Assembly: GCA_964511945.1 (NCBI GenBank) | Contig: CAZEHO010000013.1 | Span: 1 to 64,000, forward strand | Length of the DNA: 64,000 nucleotides | Direction: 5' to 3' | From: CAZEHO01 sp964511945 | GTDB taxonomy: Bacteria; Actinomycetota; Acidimicrobiia; Spongiisociales; UBA11373 | In this document: piece after piece, positions 45,763 through 54,585 of the stretch | How the letters are laid out: every line of letters starts with the position of its first letter | Position numbering within the stretch: position 1 is the stretch's first letter | The notes under the pieces: generated by a model | What the model saw: the letters and a program-made list of their open reading frames with translations, nothing else | The model's database searches: none | Told to the model about the DNA's origin: nothing | Made by a program: the position numbers and the translations under genes

Positions 45763-46748
45763 TACCTGAGGGCGCGCAGGCGGGGGAGGGCCTCCTCGCC
45801 GAGGAGTCGAATGGTTGCTTCCTGATCGAGCGAGGTGATCTGGATCCCCACCGTGTCTGCCCCGACCTCCTCGACCAGCGGCCGGTAGGTGTCGACGATG
45901 TCGTCGACGCTGGAAACGATCGAGTAGCGACTCAACACCTCATCGCGCGGCAGTTCGTCCGCCCGGGTCCGCAACTCCTTCGGATCGACTGCCTCCAGGC
46001 GTCCCGGGGCTCGCAGCCCGCGCCAGGCGAGCAGAGCCTGCCAGGCCTCGTCCTGGCTGTGAGCGAAGATCGACCATCGTGTCGCCAGGATCTTCGGAGG
46101 AGGAGCGTCCGCCTCGAAGGCGGCGACCCGGGCAGGATCGATCACGCGTTCGATGGTCACCGCCGGATCCTTGACGCTTGTGATGATCCCTTGGGCCATC
46201 GTGGCTGCGAGTGCTGCCGATTTGGGGCCCCCGGCGGCCATCCAGATGGGAACGTCACCGATCGGCGGACTGTACAGCCGGGCCCGATCGGTGGTGTAGT
46301 ACTCACCGGAGTGGCTGAGCTTTTCTCCGTCCAGAAGACGCCGCAGGATCTCCAGGGCTTCGCGCATACGGGCGGCGCGCTCCGCGTACTTCGGGAACGG
46401 ATACCCGAGCGGACCCTCGTTGATGTTCTCTCCGGTTCCGACTCCGAGGTCGAACCGGCCGTTCGAGAGGCGATCGATGGTCGCCGACGCCTGTGCCACG
46501 ACCGCCGGATGGAATCGAAACAGGGGGGTGGTCACGCCGGTGGCGATCCGCACACGTTCTGTCGCCGTGGCGATTGCACCGAGCGTTGAATAGGCGAATC
46601 CGGCGGCACCGTGGTCATCCACCCACGGATGGAAGCGCTCCGAAACCACCAGGCCGTCGAAGCCGACCGATTCGGCGAGTGCGGCATGGCCGACGAGGGT
46701 CTCGGGCTGCCACTGCTCGTGGCCGCAGAAGTACGAGAAGTTCGTCAC
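45762..46748 (-). CDS. LLM-class F420-dependent oxidoreductase
   Basis: This 328-residue TIM-barrel enzyme is of the luciferase-like group and resembles the F420-dependent glucose-6-phosphate dehydrogenase subtype (TIGR03557-like): FSYFCGHEQWQPETLVGHA, GTGENINEGPLGYPFP and VPIWMAAGGPKSAALA. The substrate is uncertain. The GTG at 46748 starts the family's normal N-terminus; a long antisense-like extension upstream is not coding. It is divergent from the DUF3179 remnant. Confidence 0.85.
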   Translation of the reverse strand: MTNFSYFCGHEQWQPETLVGHAALAESVGFDGLVVSERFHPWVDDHGAAGFAYSTLGAIATATERVRIATGVTTPLFRFHPAVVAQASATIDRLSNGRFDLGVGTGENINEGPLGYPFPKYAERAARMREALEILRRLLDGEKLSHSGEYYTTDRARLYSPPIGDVPIWMAAGGPKSAALAATMAQGIITSVKDPAVTIERVIDPARVAAFEADAPPPKILATRWSIFAHSQDEAWQALLAWRGLRAPGRLEAVDPKELRTRADELPRDEVLSRYSIVSSVDDIVDTYRPLVEEVGADTVGIQITSLDQEATIRLLGEEALPRLRALR

Positions 46749-46860
46749 CGGCGGGTCCTTTCGATCCTGGGCTCTCAATGATGCCAATCCCGGGGGCGAG
46801 CGGGCGAAACCTTTGGCTGGCGGGTCAAGGCCGGTGCAGGGAGAAGAAGGGAGTTCCTGC

Positions 46861-47538
46861 ATGCAAGCCTGGCAGAAGTACGCCGCCGAGGTCCACGGGA
46901 CGTTCGTCCTGCCAGTCCGTTGCTCGCCTGGGCAGATTGCAGATCCGCACATCCCGGAGGTTCGGCCATACGGTGAGAACCCGTACGCCGGGTACGACGA
47001 CCCGGGTGGCGATCCATTCCTGTTCCGTGCGCGTGCCGACGATCGCGCCCGGGAGATGCAGCGGGTGGCCGGGATCAACTCCGGCGGCGAGGCCGTTGCG
47101 AACAGTCTCGATCTCCTGCGCGACGATGCCGGAGCCAGCGCCACTGCGGTGACGATCGGCGGTCTCGATCTGGTGATCTTCTGGAACGCCGGGCAAGCGT
47201 CGGCGTTCGACGACCGTGCCATCAACACCGGGCGCGACGTCGGATCCGCGGGCGTCTTCATCCCGGTGGCCGATGGGCGGATGTTGTCCTCCGAAACGAT
47301 CGCCGGCGAGATTCGAGACCTGGAGACCGGGTCCCTGTGGTCGATCTCCGGGCAAGGCGTCGACGGTCTACTGGAGGGTTCAACCATGGACTGGATTCCC
47401 CACCTCGACACCTTCTGGTCTGCCCGTCGAGTTATCAGCCCGGAACCGCACTCGTCGGCTCCTGAGGAGGGACCGGCCAGGTTCGATTCTGAGCACATCC
47501 ACGACCGAAGGTGCCTGCAGCTCCGGGCGGGTTCATAG
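46861..47538 (+). pseudogene. N-terminally truncated DUF3179 protein
   Basis: The 225-residue reading contains only the C-terminal half of DUF3179: GENPYAGYDDPGGDPFLF, INSGGEAVANSLDLLRDD, GGLDLVIFWNAGQASAFD and the LETGSLWSISGQGVDGLLEG block. DUF3179 proteins are about 330 residues or more with a signal peptide, and the first half and signal are missing here. The frame opens with no ribosome binding site or secretion signal. It may still be transcribed, but it looks broken. It lies between an LLM gene and capA. Confidence 0.6.
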
Positions 47539-47541
47539 ACT
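47536..47541 (+). promoter_or_regulatory. Leaderless -10 box for the CapA-like gene
   Basis: TAGACT lies eight bases before the ATG at 47550; its first bases overlap the preceding stop codon. Confidence 0.4.
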
Positions 47542-47549
47542 CTGGCGTC

Positions 47550-48686
47550 ATGAGGGGAGTTGCCGGTGCCCTGTTGCTGTGTCTGATTGCCGCTTGCGGC
47601 GATGCCGCGACGGGCGCGCCTCAGGCAGCTCTGGTGGTCGAGTCCACCGGAGCTGTCCCCGTGACCACCGCCGTTGTCCCGCCGGCCGCCACCACGACGC
47701 GAGCGCCGGCGGCAACGACAGATCCGTCCACTGCTACCGCGTCGTCGAGCACCACCACGAGCACCACTTCGACAACAACTGTGCCGCCAAAGGAACGCCT
47801 CGTCATTCACGCCGTCGGCGATGTCGGATTGAGCTCGGCCCAGCACGGGGCGTTCCTGGTCGAGGGATACGAGATCGCCTGGAACGGGCTCGATGGGATC
47901 TTCGAGCGAGACGATCTCACGATCATCAATCTCGAGTGCAACCCGTCCGAGTTGGGGACGGCGCTGGTGAAGAAGTACGCGTTTCGCTGCGATCCCGGGT
48001 CCCTCCCGGTTGCGGCGGCGGCCGGAATCGAAGTCGCCAACCTGGGCAACAACCACAGCGGTGACTACGGGCTCGAAGCGCTGGTCGATGGTCGGCGCAA
48101 CGTGATGGCGTCCGGCATGACCCCGATCGGCGCCGGTGCCGATCTCGAAGAGGCGAATCGGCCTGCGCTCTTCGACGTCGGCGGCTGGCGGATCTCCGTC
48201 GTCGGCATGTCGTCGATCAGCGGCGGCGACTACTGGTGGGCGGAGCCGGGGAAGCCGGGTGTGGCGCCGGCCTGGGAAGACAACATCAGAACATCGGTGG
48301 CCGCTGCCGCCGAGCAAGCGGACATCGTCATCGTCATGGTCCACTGGGGCATCGAGGCGTGGACGGAACCCGCTGCAGTGGATGTCGACCGGGCCGCCGT
48401 CATGATCGAAGCCGGTGCCGACGTCATCGTGGGTCACCACTCCCATCAACTGCAGCCCCTGGAGTTCCTCGGTGAGGTTCCGGTGTTCTGGAGCCTCGGG
48501 GACTTCGTTTGGCCGGTCCTCGAGTGGCGATCCGAGGAGTCGGCGATCGCCGAAATCATCGTGGAGCCCGACGGAACGGTCTCCGCCCGCATGATTCCTG
48601 CCTACATCGTGTCTCACGGCCACCCGGAACTTCGCGGCGACCCGGATCCGTCACTCGAAGTCGATGATGCAGGGCCGGAGGCGTGA
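47550..48686 (+). CDS. CapA-family lipoprotein (PGA capsule-synthesis-like)
   Basis: This 378-residue lipoprotein has a signal ending LIAAC, a Thr/Ser-rich linker (about 40-82) and a metallophosphatase-like CapA domain. IHAVGDVGLSS, NLGNNHSGDYG, VMVHWGIEAW, and IVGHHSHQLQPLEF carry the metal-binding Asp/His set. CapA of Bacillus acts in poly-gamma-glutamate export or anchoring, although a wider wall-polymer role is likely here, as no capBC is near. Its stop overlaps the next start by 4 bp. Confidence 0.85.
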   Translation: MRGVAGALLLCLIAACGDAATGAPQAALVVESTGAVPVTTAVVPPAATTTRAPAATTDPSTATASSSTTTSTTSTTTVPPKERLVIHAVGDVGLSSAQHGAFLVEGYEIAWNGLDGIFERDDLTIINLECNPSELGTALVKKYAFRCDPGSLPVAAAAGIEVANLGNNHSGDYGLEALVDGRRNVMASGMTPIGAGADLEEANRPALFDVGGWRISVVGMSSISGGDYWWAEPGKPGVAPAWEDNIRTSVAAAAEQADIVIVMVHWGIEAWTEPAAVDVDRAAVMIEAGADVIVGHHSHQLQPLEFLGEVPVFWSLGDFVWPVLEWRSEESAIAEIIVEPDGTVSARMIPAYIVSHGHPELRGDPDPSLEVDDAGPEA

Positions 48687-50294
48687 TTCAACTCTCGGCG
48701 ATCGGCCGCCGATACAGGGATGTGCTCTTCGTTCGAACTCACCCAGCAGCCCTGCCGTTCGCCCTTCTCCTCACCGCGCTGGTAGCCGCCGTTGCGCTCG
48801 TCGGGACCACACCCGCCGGCGCCGCCGTACCAACCACCGGGGTGGGGGATCCCGATCCGAGCGCGGCCGTGTTCTTCTACGACCTGAATCGGGTGCGGGC
48901 CAACCCGCAGCTCCTGGTCGACGAGTACGGCGTCGATGTCGACCCGGATTCGATCGCGGCACGGCCGCCCCTGGCGCCGTCGGCAGAGCTACTGGATTCA
49001 GCGGAGTTCAAGGCTGAGGAGATGAATGACTTCTCCTACTTCGCCCATCAGAGTCTGGTGACGGGCATCTGGCCGAATCGGCTGGCACGATTGTCCGGAT
49101 TCCCGCTCCCGGCCTACTACCCGGACGACGCCAACAACATCGAGTCGATCATGTGGGGTTCGTCGAACGAGTTCATCGCACTCCAGGCGCTGCTGGAGAG
49201 CCCACCGCACCGGTACCACCTGCTCGGGCAGGGGTCCTTCTTCGGTGGTCAGCACGAAGCCGGGGTCGGCACGGACGGCCGCTATTGGACCGTTCACACC
49301 GGGGAGCAGGCGAATTGGATGCCGACGCTCACGGTGTATGTCTTCGAGGATCTCGACGGTGGGGCGGATCTGGATGTCGGGGAGGCGACCGAAGGGGCGA
49401 CCGTGACGATCGGTGGGGCAGAACGTGTCACCGGACCCGCAGGGATGGCCGCCGCGCCCGCCGGACCGGGCCTGCATCGTGTCACGGTGCAGCTGCCCGG
49501 TGGTTCGGAGTTCGCCTTCGACGCCGAGGTCGGCACCAGCAATGCCGAGGTGGAACTTGTCATCCGCTCGGATGGCGGCGTCTCCTGGGTTGGCGCCGGA
49601 TCGAGGGTCGAGTCCACCGTCGAATGCCTCGGCGAGGTGGCGACCATCGTCGGCACCGAATCGGCCGATCGGATCGAAGGGACCAGCGGTCGGGACGTGA
49701 TCGTGGCCTTCGGCGGCGACGATGTGGTCTGGGGGTTCGACGGAGACGATCTGGCGTGTCTCGGTGCCGGGGACGACGTGATGTACGCCGGACCCGGGAA
49801 CGACATAGTCGAAGGTGAAGACGGCATGGACGTGATCTTCGGCGGCGCCGGCAACGACGATTTGCGGGGTGGTCGAGGCGACGACGAACTCCACGGGAAA
49901 CAGGGCGACGACCGTCTGCGGGGGCACGACGGCAACGACACCCTGCTCGGTGGAGGGCAGCGGGATCGATTCATCGGCGGTGGCGGTACCGATCGGGTGA
50001 TCTTCAGGAAGCCAAAGAGCATCACGGTCAACGTTCCGGAGGGCCGGGCTCACGGTGAGGGCTACGACATTCTGATCAGCATCGAGGTCTTCATCGGCTC
50101 GACGGAGTCGGACACGATGATCGGCGGCGAAGGACCGGACGTGTTCAAAGGGTGGGGAGGAGACGACCACCTCATCGGGAACGGGGGGGGACGACCGTCT
50201 CGCCGGCCAGGGTGGCAATGATCTCCTCGAAGGCGGCCCGGGGAACGACATCCTCAACGGTGGGGCCGGGACCAACACCCTGATTCACGACTGA
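48683..50294 (+). CDS. Secreted CAP-domain protein with RTX calcium repeats, frameshifted
   Basis: A signal peptide (about 25-48) precedes a CAP/SCP domain (about 60-205: FFYDLNRVRANPQ, FKAEEMNDFSYFAHQSL, ESPPHRYHLL). A short beta domain follows, then at least eight RTX nonapeptides of the GGXGXDXLX type (about 330-500). The annotated frame stops at 50221 after an apparent one-base shift in a run of eight G (50183-50190). With seven G the frame carries on as GGDDRLAGQGGNDLLEGG and ends at 50294. The shift could be an assembly error or phase variation. The GTG start overlaps the capA stop by 4 bp. Confidence 0.8.
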
Positions 50295-50319
50295 CGGCAC
50301 ACTCGCGTCCGGGCATGGG

Positions 50320-50737
50320 CGGTGAGTCCGCCTGTAAGCCGGATTCTGTGCCGGAACGAGCCGGCGGCGACCATCTATCTGGGCCCACCGTTGCCGGCGG
50401 GCTCGAGCGGTCTACCCGGAGCGTTGCGGGCGGGCCACCCTGCTCCTGCTTGACCTTGCTCCCGGTGGGGTTTGCCGAGCCGCCACAGTCGCCTGCGACG
50501 CTGGTGGTCTCTTACACCACCGTTTCACCCTTGCCTGTGCCGACGAACCCGAAGATCCGCGTGGCGGATCCAACGGATCCGCCAACGGGCCCGCAGGGCC
50601 CGCGCCATCGGCGGTCTGCTCTCTGTTGCACTGTCCGTCGGGTTACCCCGCCTGGGCGTTACCCAGCACCGTGCCCTATGGAGTCCGGACTTTCCTCGAC
50701 ACCGCAAGGGTGCCGCGGTCGCCCGGCGAACTCACCA
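50320..50737 (-). ncRNA. rnpB: RNase P RNA (type A)
   Basis: The catalytic RNA of RNase P matures tRNA 5' ends. The minus strand carries the conserved core: GAGGAAAGTCCGGACTCCAT near the 5' end, GGGTAACGCCC, ACAGAGAGCAGACCGCC, CAAGGGTGAAACGGTG, and near the 3' end AGATAGATGG and the closing ACAGAATCCGGCTTA. The 5' and 3' edges are estimated from the pairing of the terminal P1 stem. About 180 bases upstream to the next gene hold no other feature I recognise. Confidence 0.93.
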
Positions 50738-50920
50738 ATCACAAAACGGTAGCCGGGGCGTTCGCGGTTCCGGAGCCGGTCAGCCGTTTCGGGCCCGCTG
50801 GCGGCGTTGCCGGGCACGAAACGGTTCTACTCCGCGAGCGGCAAGGGGGGCCGGCAACGCGGCGGCGCGGCCGTCGGAGCGAAGCGATTCCTCAGAGCCG
50901 AATCGACTCAGCTCCGGCGG

Positions 50921-51313
50921 TCACTCCGCGCGGTGGTACGCCTCGACCAGGGTGCCACCGGCGGTGCCCAGGATCGCAGCGACGACAGCGCCGAACGCCA
51001 GTGTCGAGATAGCAGGGTCGCCGCCGGCTGCGATTGAGATGATCGAGATGATGGCGAACAGTCCCAGGCCGGCGAGGCCTCCATGAAGGCCTCCGTGAAG
51101 TCCCTCACGGAGGGCCCCATGCTCGCCCGCGATCCGGCCGGCCACCGCTCCGGCGCCGACCTGTGCCGCAAATCCAATCAAGACCAGCACGGCCTGGCCC
51201 CCGAATGTGGTGGTATCAGCGACACCGGTGAGAAGCAGTGGAGCGGCGACGATGACTGCACCGCCGAGACCGGCAATGATCCCGATGAGTACGGCTCCCC
51301 AGTTGGGTCGCAC
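50921..51313 (-). CDS. Small membrane protein, glycine-rich
   Basis: This 130-residue protein has four membrane segments, the third and fourth being rich in Gly and Ile (HGGLHGGLAGLGLFAIISI). It resembles the small four-helix membrane proteins of uncertain function in many Gram-positives. The GTG at 51313 is the first good start in frame. It lies 8 bp after the GGCT-like gene on the same strand. Confidence 0.65.
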   Translation of the reverse strand: MRPNWGAVLIGIIAGLGGAVIVAAPLLLTGVADTTTFGGQAVLVLIGFAAQVGAGAVAGRIAGEHGALREGLHGGLHGGLAGLGLFAIISIISIAAGGDPAISTLAFGAVVAAILGTAGGTLVEAYHRAE

Positions 51314-51321
51314 GGAGGGCC

Positions 51322-51756
51322 CTAGAAGTCTTCGAGGTGCTCTTCGAGGCTGGCCACCCAGCCGGCGGGAAGGCTCCAATGCCGGCCGCCGGACACCATG
51401 AGCTGCAGATAGCTGCGGGCGGGCGGAATGTCGCCGTCGGTGGCATCGCAGACGTGGACGAGCACCTTGTGGCGGCGCCCCTCTCGATCCATGGCCTGGA
51501 CCTCCTTGGGCTCCCGGCCCTCTGCGGCCTCCTGGGCGTGGATCCCGGCGAGTTGGCCGTTGGGGACCTCGAAGACGGCACCCCACACCGTGTTGCCGCT
51601 CTCGGGATACACCGAGGGCAGGCCGCCGTCACCATTCGGGATGGGGAAGTGGAGCCGCCATTCGGGCAGATGGGCGATGAACTGAAACTCGGCGCCGGGG
51701 GCGATCTCGGAGAGTCGGTTCGGCTCGATATTCGCGTTGTAAGCGAAGTAGAGCAG
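51322..51756 (-). CDS. Gamma-glutamylcyclotransferase-like protein, probable CTG start
   Basis: This 144-residue protein has the GGCT/AIG2 fold: LLYFAYNANIEPNRL at the N-terminus, NTVWGAVFEVPNGQLAGI, the Glu of IHAQEAAEG in the catalytic position, and YLQLMVSGGRHWSLPAGWV. GGCT enzymes release 5-oxoproline from gamma-glutamyl peptides; many of this fold have no known substrate. No ATG, GTG or TTG fits the conserved N-terminus. A CTG at 51756 follows GAGGAGG (51761-51767) by 4 bases, so CTG is taken as the start. The next GTG (51612) would remove the active-site N-terminus. Confidence 0.7.
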   Translation of the reverse strand: MLYFAYNANIEPNRLSEIAPGAEFQFIAHLPEWRLHFPIPNGDGGLPSVYPESGNTVWGAVFEVPNGQLAGIHAQEAAEGREPKEVQAMDREGRRHKVLVHVCDATDGDIPPARSYLQLMVSGGRHWSLPAGWVASLEEHLEDF

Positions 51757-51910
51757 TGGTCCTCCTCGACAACGGTGCGTTCAGGATTGTACCTCCACCC
51801 TGAGAAGCTCCGAAGAGCGCAGTGATCGTCACGGGAACCTTTCCGGAGCTTCACACCGTCTTAACGGGTGTCTGGGTACAACAGCGCCAGGTGAATCCAG
51901 AGGTATGAAC

Positions 51911-52162
51911 ATGGCCGTGCACTTCCAGGACCTGCTCGTCGATGACCGCCCGTGGGCCGCCTTTGCGGCCTGCCGGGATGCCGACGCCGACTGGTTCTTC
52001 CCAGGACCCGACGGGGACACCCGCGCTGCGATCAGGGTGTGCCGGGGGTGCCCGGTGCAGGAGGAATGCCTTGATTGGGCGCTGGAGACCCGGATCCGGT
52101 ACGGCATCTGGGGTGGCATGACCGAACGGGAACGGCGCCGCTTCCTGCGTCGCTCCGCCTGA
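51911..52162 (+). CDS. WhiB-family iron-sulfur regulator
   Basis: WhiB proteins bind a [4Fe-4S] cluster and act on sigma factor-bound RNA polymerase, only in actinobacteria. This 83-residue protein has the four cluster Cys: 21 (AACRDADADWF), 44 and 47 (CRGC) and 53 (ECLDWAL), then the GIWGGMTERERR turn and a basic C-terminus. The ATG at 51911 is preferred to that at 51905, because AGAGG is seven bases upstream. The subtype (WhiB1, WhiB2 etc.) is not clear. Confidence 0.9.
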   Translation: MAVHFQDLLVDDRPWAAFAACRDADADWFFPGPDGDTRAAIRVCRGCPVQEECLDWALETRIRYGIWGGMTERERRRFLRRSA

Positions 52163-52210
52163 CCTGAGCTTCGTGGCATCATCGGGTCATCGTCGGCACT
52201 AACCTTCCGT

Positions 52211-52224
52211 CTATCAGTCGATAG
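52211..52224. promoter_or_regulatory. Palindrome upstream of gcdH, possible operator
   Basis: CTATC, four bases, GATAG form a perfect 5-bp inverted repeat about 12 bases before the gcdH start. A repressor site there would control the acyl-CoA dehydrogenase; no regulator is adjacent. Confidence 0.3.
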
Positions 52225-52235
52225 GTAGCGTGACC

Positions 52236-53423
52236 ATGACTCATCATCCTGTTCGTCCCGGGACTGCTGATCCGCGGGATTTCCTTGCCACCGGTGTGTT
52301 GTTGGATGATCAGGAGCGGATGATCCGCGACACGGTGCGTCAGTTCGTGGCGGATCAGATCCTGCCGGATATTGCCGATTGGTTCGAGGCCGGAACCTTC
52401 CCCAAGGAATTGGGAAAGGAGATGGGTGCGTTGGGCCTGTTGGGAATGCATTTGGAGGGGTACGGGTGTGCCGGCACCTCGAATGTCGAGTACGGGCTTG
52501 CCTGTCTGGAGCTGGAGGCCGGCGATTCGGGGACCCGCAGTTTCGTTTCGGTGCAGGGGTCGTTGTCGATGTTCCCGATCTGGGCGTTTGGGTCGGAGGA
52601 GCAGAAGCAGCAGTGGCTGCCCGGTATGGCGGCGGGTGAGGTGATCGGGTGTTTCGGGCTCACGGAGGCGGATGCCGGGTCGGATCCGGGTGCGATGCGG
52701 ACCCGGGCGCGCCGTGACGGTGACGACTGGGTGCTGGATGGCTCCAAGATGTGGATCACATCGGGCAACATCGCCGATGTGGCGATCGTGTGGGCACAGA
52801 CGGATGGGGGGATCCGGGGGTTCATCGTTCCGACCGGTACTCCGGGGTTCTCTGCGAATGAGATCCATCAGAAGCTGTCGTTGCGGGCATCGGTGACCTC
52901 GGAGCTGGTGCTGGATGGGGTGCGGCTTCCCGGTGATGCGGTGCTGCCCGGTGTCGTCGGGTTGAAGGGACCGTTGTCGTGTCTCAATGAGGCACGTTTC
53001 GGGATTCTCTTCGGTGCCGTCGGTGCGGCTCGGGCCTGTTACGAAGCTGCGCTGGATTATGCGAGTGAGCGGGAGATGTTTGGGAAACCGATCGGGGGGT
53101 TCCAGCTGATTCAGCGGCAGTTGGTGGAGATGATGGTGGCGGTCAACAAGGGCATGTTGACTTCTCTGCAGATCGGACGGATGAAGGATGCGGGTCCGAT
53201 CGACCCGGCCCATATCTCGTTCGGGAAGTTCGACAACGTCCGCATGGCCCTCGACGTGGCCCGCACCGCACGCTCAGTGCTGGGCGCCAACGGGATCACG
53301 CTGGAGTACCCGGTGATCCGCCACATGAACAACCTCGAGTCCGTCTACACCTACGAGGGCACCAACGAGATCCACACCCTCATCATGGGACAGGCCCTCA
53401 CCGGCCTGGCGGCGTTCGAGTGA
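52236..53423 (+). CDS. gcdH: Glutaryl-CoA dehydrogenase-like acyl-CoA dehydrogenase
   Basis: This 395-residue flavoenzyme oxidises and decarboxylates glutaryl-CoA to crotonyl-CoA in lysine/tryptophan breakdown. Several stretches match the glutaryl-CoA branch: GYGCAGTSNVEYGL, GSEEQKQQWLPGMAAGEVIGCFGLTE, IRHMNNLESVYTYEGTNEIH (the YEGT Glu is the catalytic base) and LIMGQALTGLAAF. The Arg in TRSFVSVQGSL is in the site that holds the glutaryl carboxylate. Start ATG 52236 or GTG 52230. Codon use switches from T/G-rich third positions to C-ending near 53205. Confidence 0.82.
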   Translation: MTHHPVRPGTADPRDFLATGVLLDDQERMIRDTVRQFVADQILPDIADWFEAGTFPKELGKEMGALGLLGMHLEGYGCAGTSNVEYGLACLELEAGDSGTRSFVSVQGSLSMFPIWAFGSEEQKQQWLPGMAAGEVIGCFGLTEADAGSDPGAMRTRARRDGDDWVLDGSKMWITSGNIADVAIVWAQTDGGIRGFIVPTGTPGFSANEIHQKLSLRASVTSELVLDGVRLPGDAVLPGVVGLKGPLSCLNEARFGILFGAVGAARACYEAALDYASEREMFGKPIGGFQLIQRQLVEMMVAVNKGMLTSLQIGRMKDAGPIDPAHISFGKFDNVRMALDVARTARSVLGANGITLEYPVIRHMNNLESVYTYEGTNEIHTLIMGQALTGLAAFE

Positions 53424-53534
53424 GCCGGGGGACCGGGAGTCGGGAACCGGACGAACCGATCCTGATCCGGCGTCTGCATCCAGTACCCAGCGCCCGGATC
53501 CGGGCTCGTTGAGCACGACGAGGCGAGCCCTTGC

Positions 53535-53540
53535 TACCTT
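53535..53540 (+). promoter_or_regulatory. Leaderless -10 box for trpD
   Basis: TACCTT lies seven bases before the ATG at 53548, with no ribosome binding site between them. Confidence 0.42.
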
Positions 53541-53547
53541 GCTCGGC

Positions 53548-54585
53548 ATGACCACCCAATCCAGCTTCTCCTGGCCGCCGATTCTGGGGCGCCTCATGGA
53601 GGGCGACGACCTCACCGAAGCTGAAGCCCGCGCCGCAATGAGCGAGATCATGTCGGGTGACGCCGATCCCGCCCAGATCGCCGCATTCATCGTTTCGTTG
53701 CGCACCAAGGGCGAGACCGTCGCGGAGATGACGGGCCTCGTGCGGGCGATGTACGACGCTGCCGTAACCGTCGATGCCGGCGATGATGTCGTCGACCTGG
53801 TCGGCACCGGGGGAGACCGGTCGGGCACCTTCAACATCTCGACCGCTGCGGCGTTCATCGCGGCCGGAGCCGGGGTCAAAGTGGCCAAACACGGCAACCG
53901 GAGTGTGTCGTCCAGGTCCGGGTCCGCCGACGTGCTGGAGGTGCTCGGGGTGCCCATCGATCTTTCCCCGGAGGCGACGGTGCGATTGGTCCGGGAGGCG
54001 GGATTCGGCTTCTTCTTCGCTCCGCACTATCACCCGGCGATGCGCTTTGCAGCCCCAGTCCGGGGTGCCCTGGGGGTGCCCACCGTGTTCAATTTCCTCG
54101 GCCCGCTGGCGAACCCGGCGCGCGCTCGCCGCCAGGCCGTCGGTGTCTCCGATCCGAAGATGGCAGAACGGATGATCGGCGTGCTCAGTGGCTTGGGCAG
54201 CGAATACGCCTTCGTGTATTACGGAGAAGACGGTTTGGACGAACTCACCCTGACCGGGCCGTCGTACATCTACCGGCTGCGCGACGGTGAACTCACCCAC
54301 GCGGAGTTCACGCCGGAAGACTTCGGAGTGGCACGGGCGGGCCTCGAGGAGGTCCTCGGCGGGGATGCCGCCGAGAACGCGGGCATCATCCGCCGGATCC
54401 TCGACGGCGAGCGGGGCCCGCGGCGCGACATCGCGGTGATCAACGCGGCGCCGGCGATCGTTGCCGCCGGTCTGGCCGCCGGGTTTGGGGATGGAGTCGC
54501 TGCGGCCGTCGAGTCGCTCGACAGCGGTGCTGCTGCCGATGTGCTGCAACGCGCCATCGACCTCGGGGCTGAACTGCGATCGTGA
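53548..54585 (+). CDS. trpD: Anthranilate phosphoribosyltransferase
   Basis: This 345-residue enzyme joins anthranilate to PRPP in tryptophan synthesis. The motifs are complete: GTGGDRSGTFNISTAAA binds the PRPP, KHGNRSVSSRSGSADVLE follows, and FNFLGPLANPA lies at the anthranilate site. The length is usual. No other trp genes are near; it is followed with a 4-bp overlap by a GNAT gene. Confidence 0.93.
   Translation: MTTQSSFSWPPILGRLMEGDDLTEAEARAAMSEIMSGDADPAQIAAFIVSLRTKGETVAEMTGLVRAMYDAAVTVDAGDDVVDLVGTGGDRSGTFNISTAAAFIAAGAGVKVAKHGNRSVSSRSGSADVLEVLGVPIDLSPEATVRLVREAGFGFFFAPHYHPAMRFAAPVRGALGVPTVFNFLGPLANPARARRQAVGVSDPKMAERMIGVLSGLGSEYAFVYYGEDGLDELTLTGPSYIYRLRDGELTHAEFTPEDFGVARAGLEEVLGGDAAENAGIIRRILDGERGPRRDIAVINAAPAIVAAGLAAGFGDGVAAAVESLDSGAAADVLQRAIDLGAELRS

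Noticed and set aside
46749..48623. Upstream extension of the LLM oxidoreductase frame by over 600 codons
   Set aside because: The added text lacks any motif and lies antisense to DUF3179 and capA; the family's N-terminus begins at 46748.
49650..50190. Short direct DNA repeats about 27 bp apart
   Set aside because: They encode the RTX nonapeptides of the CAP/RTX protein; not a CRISPR or intergenic repeat.
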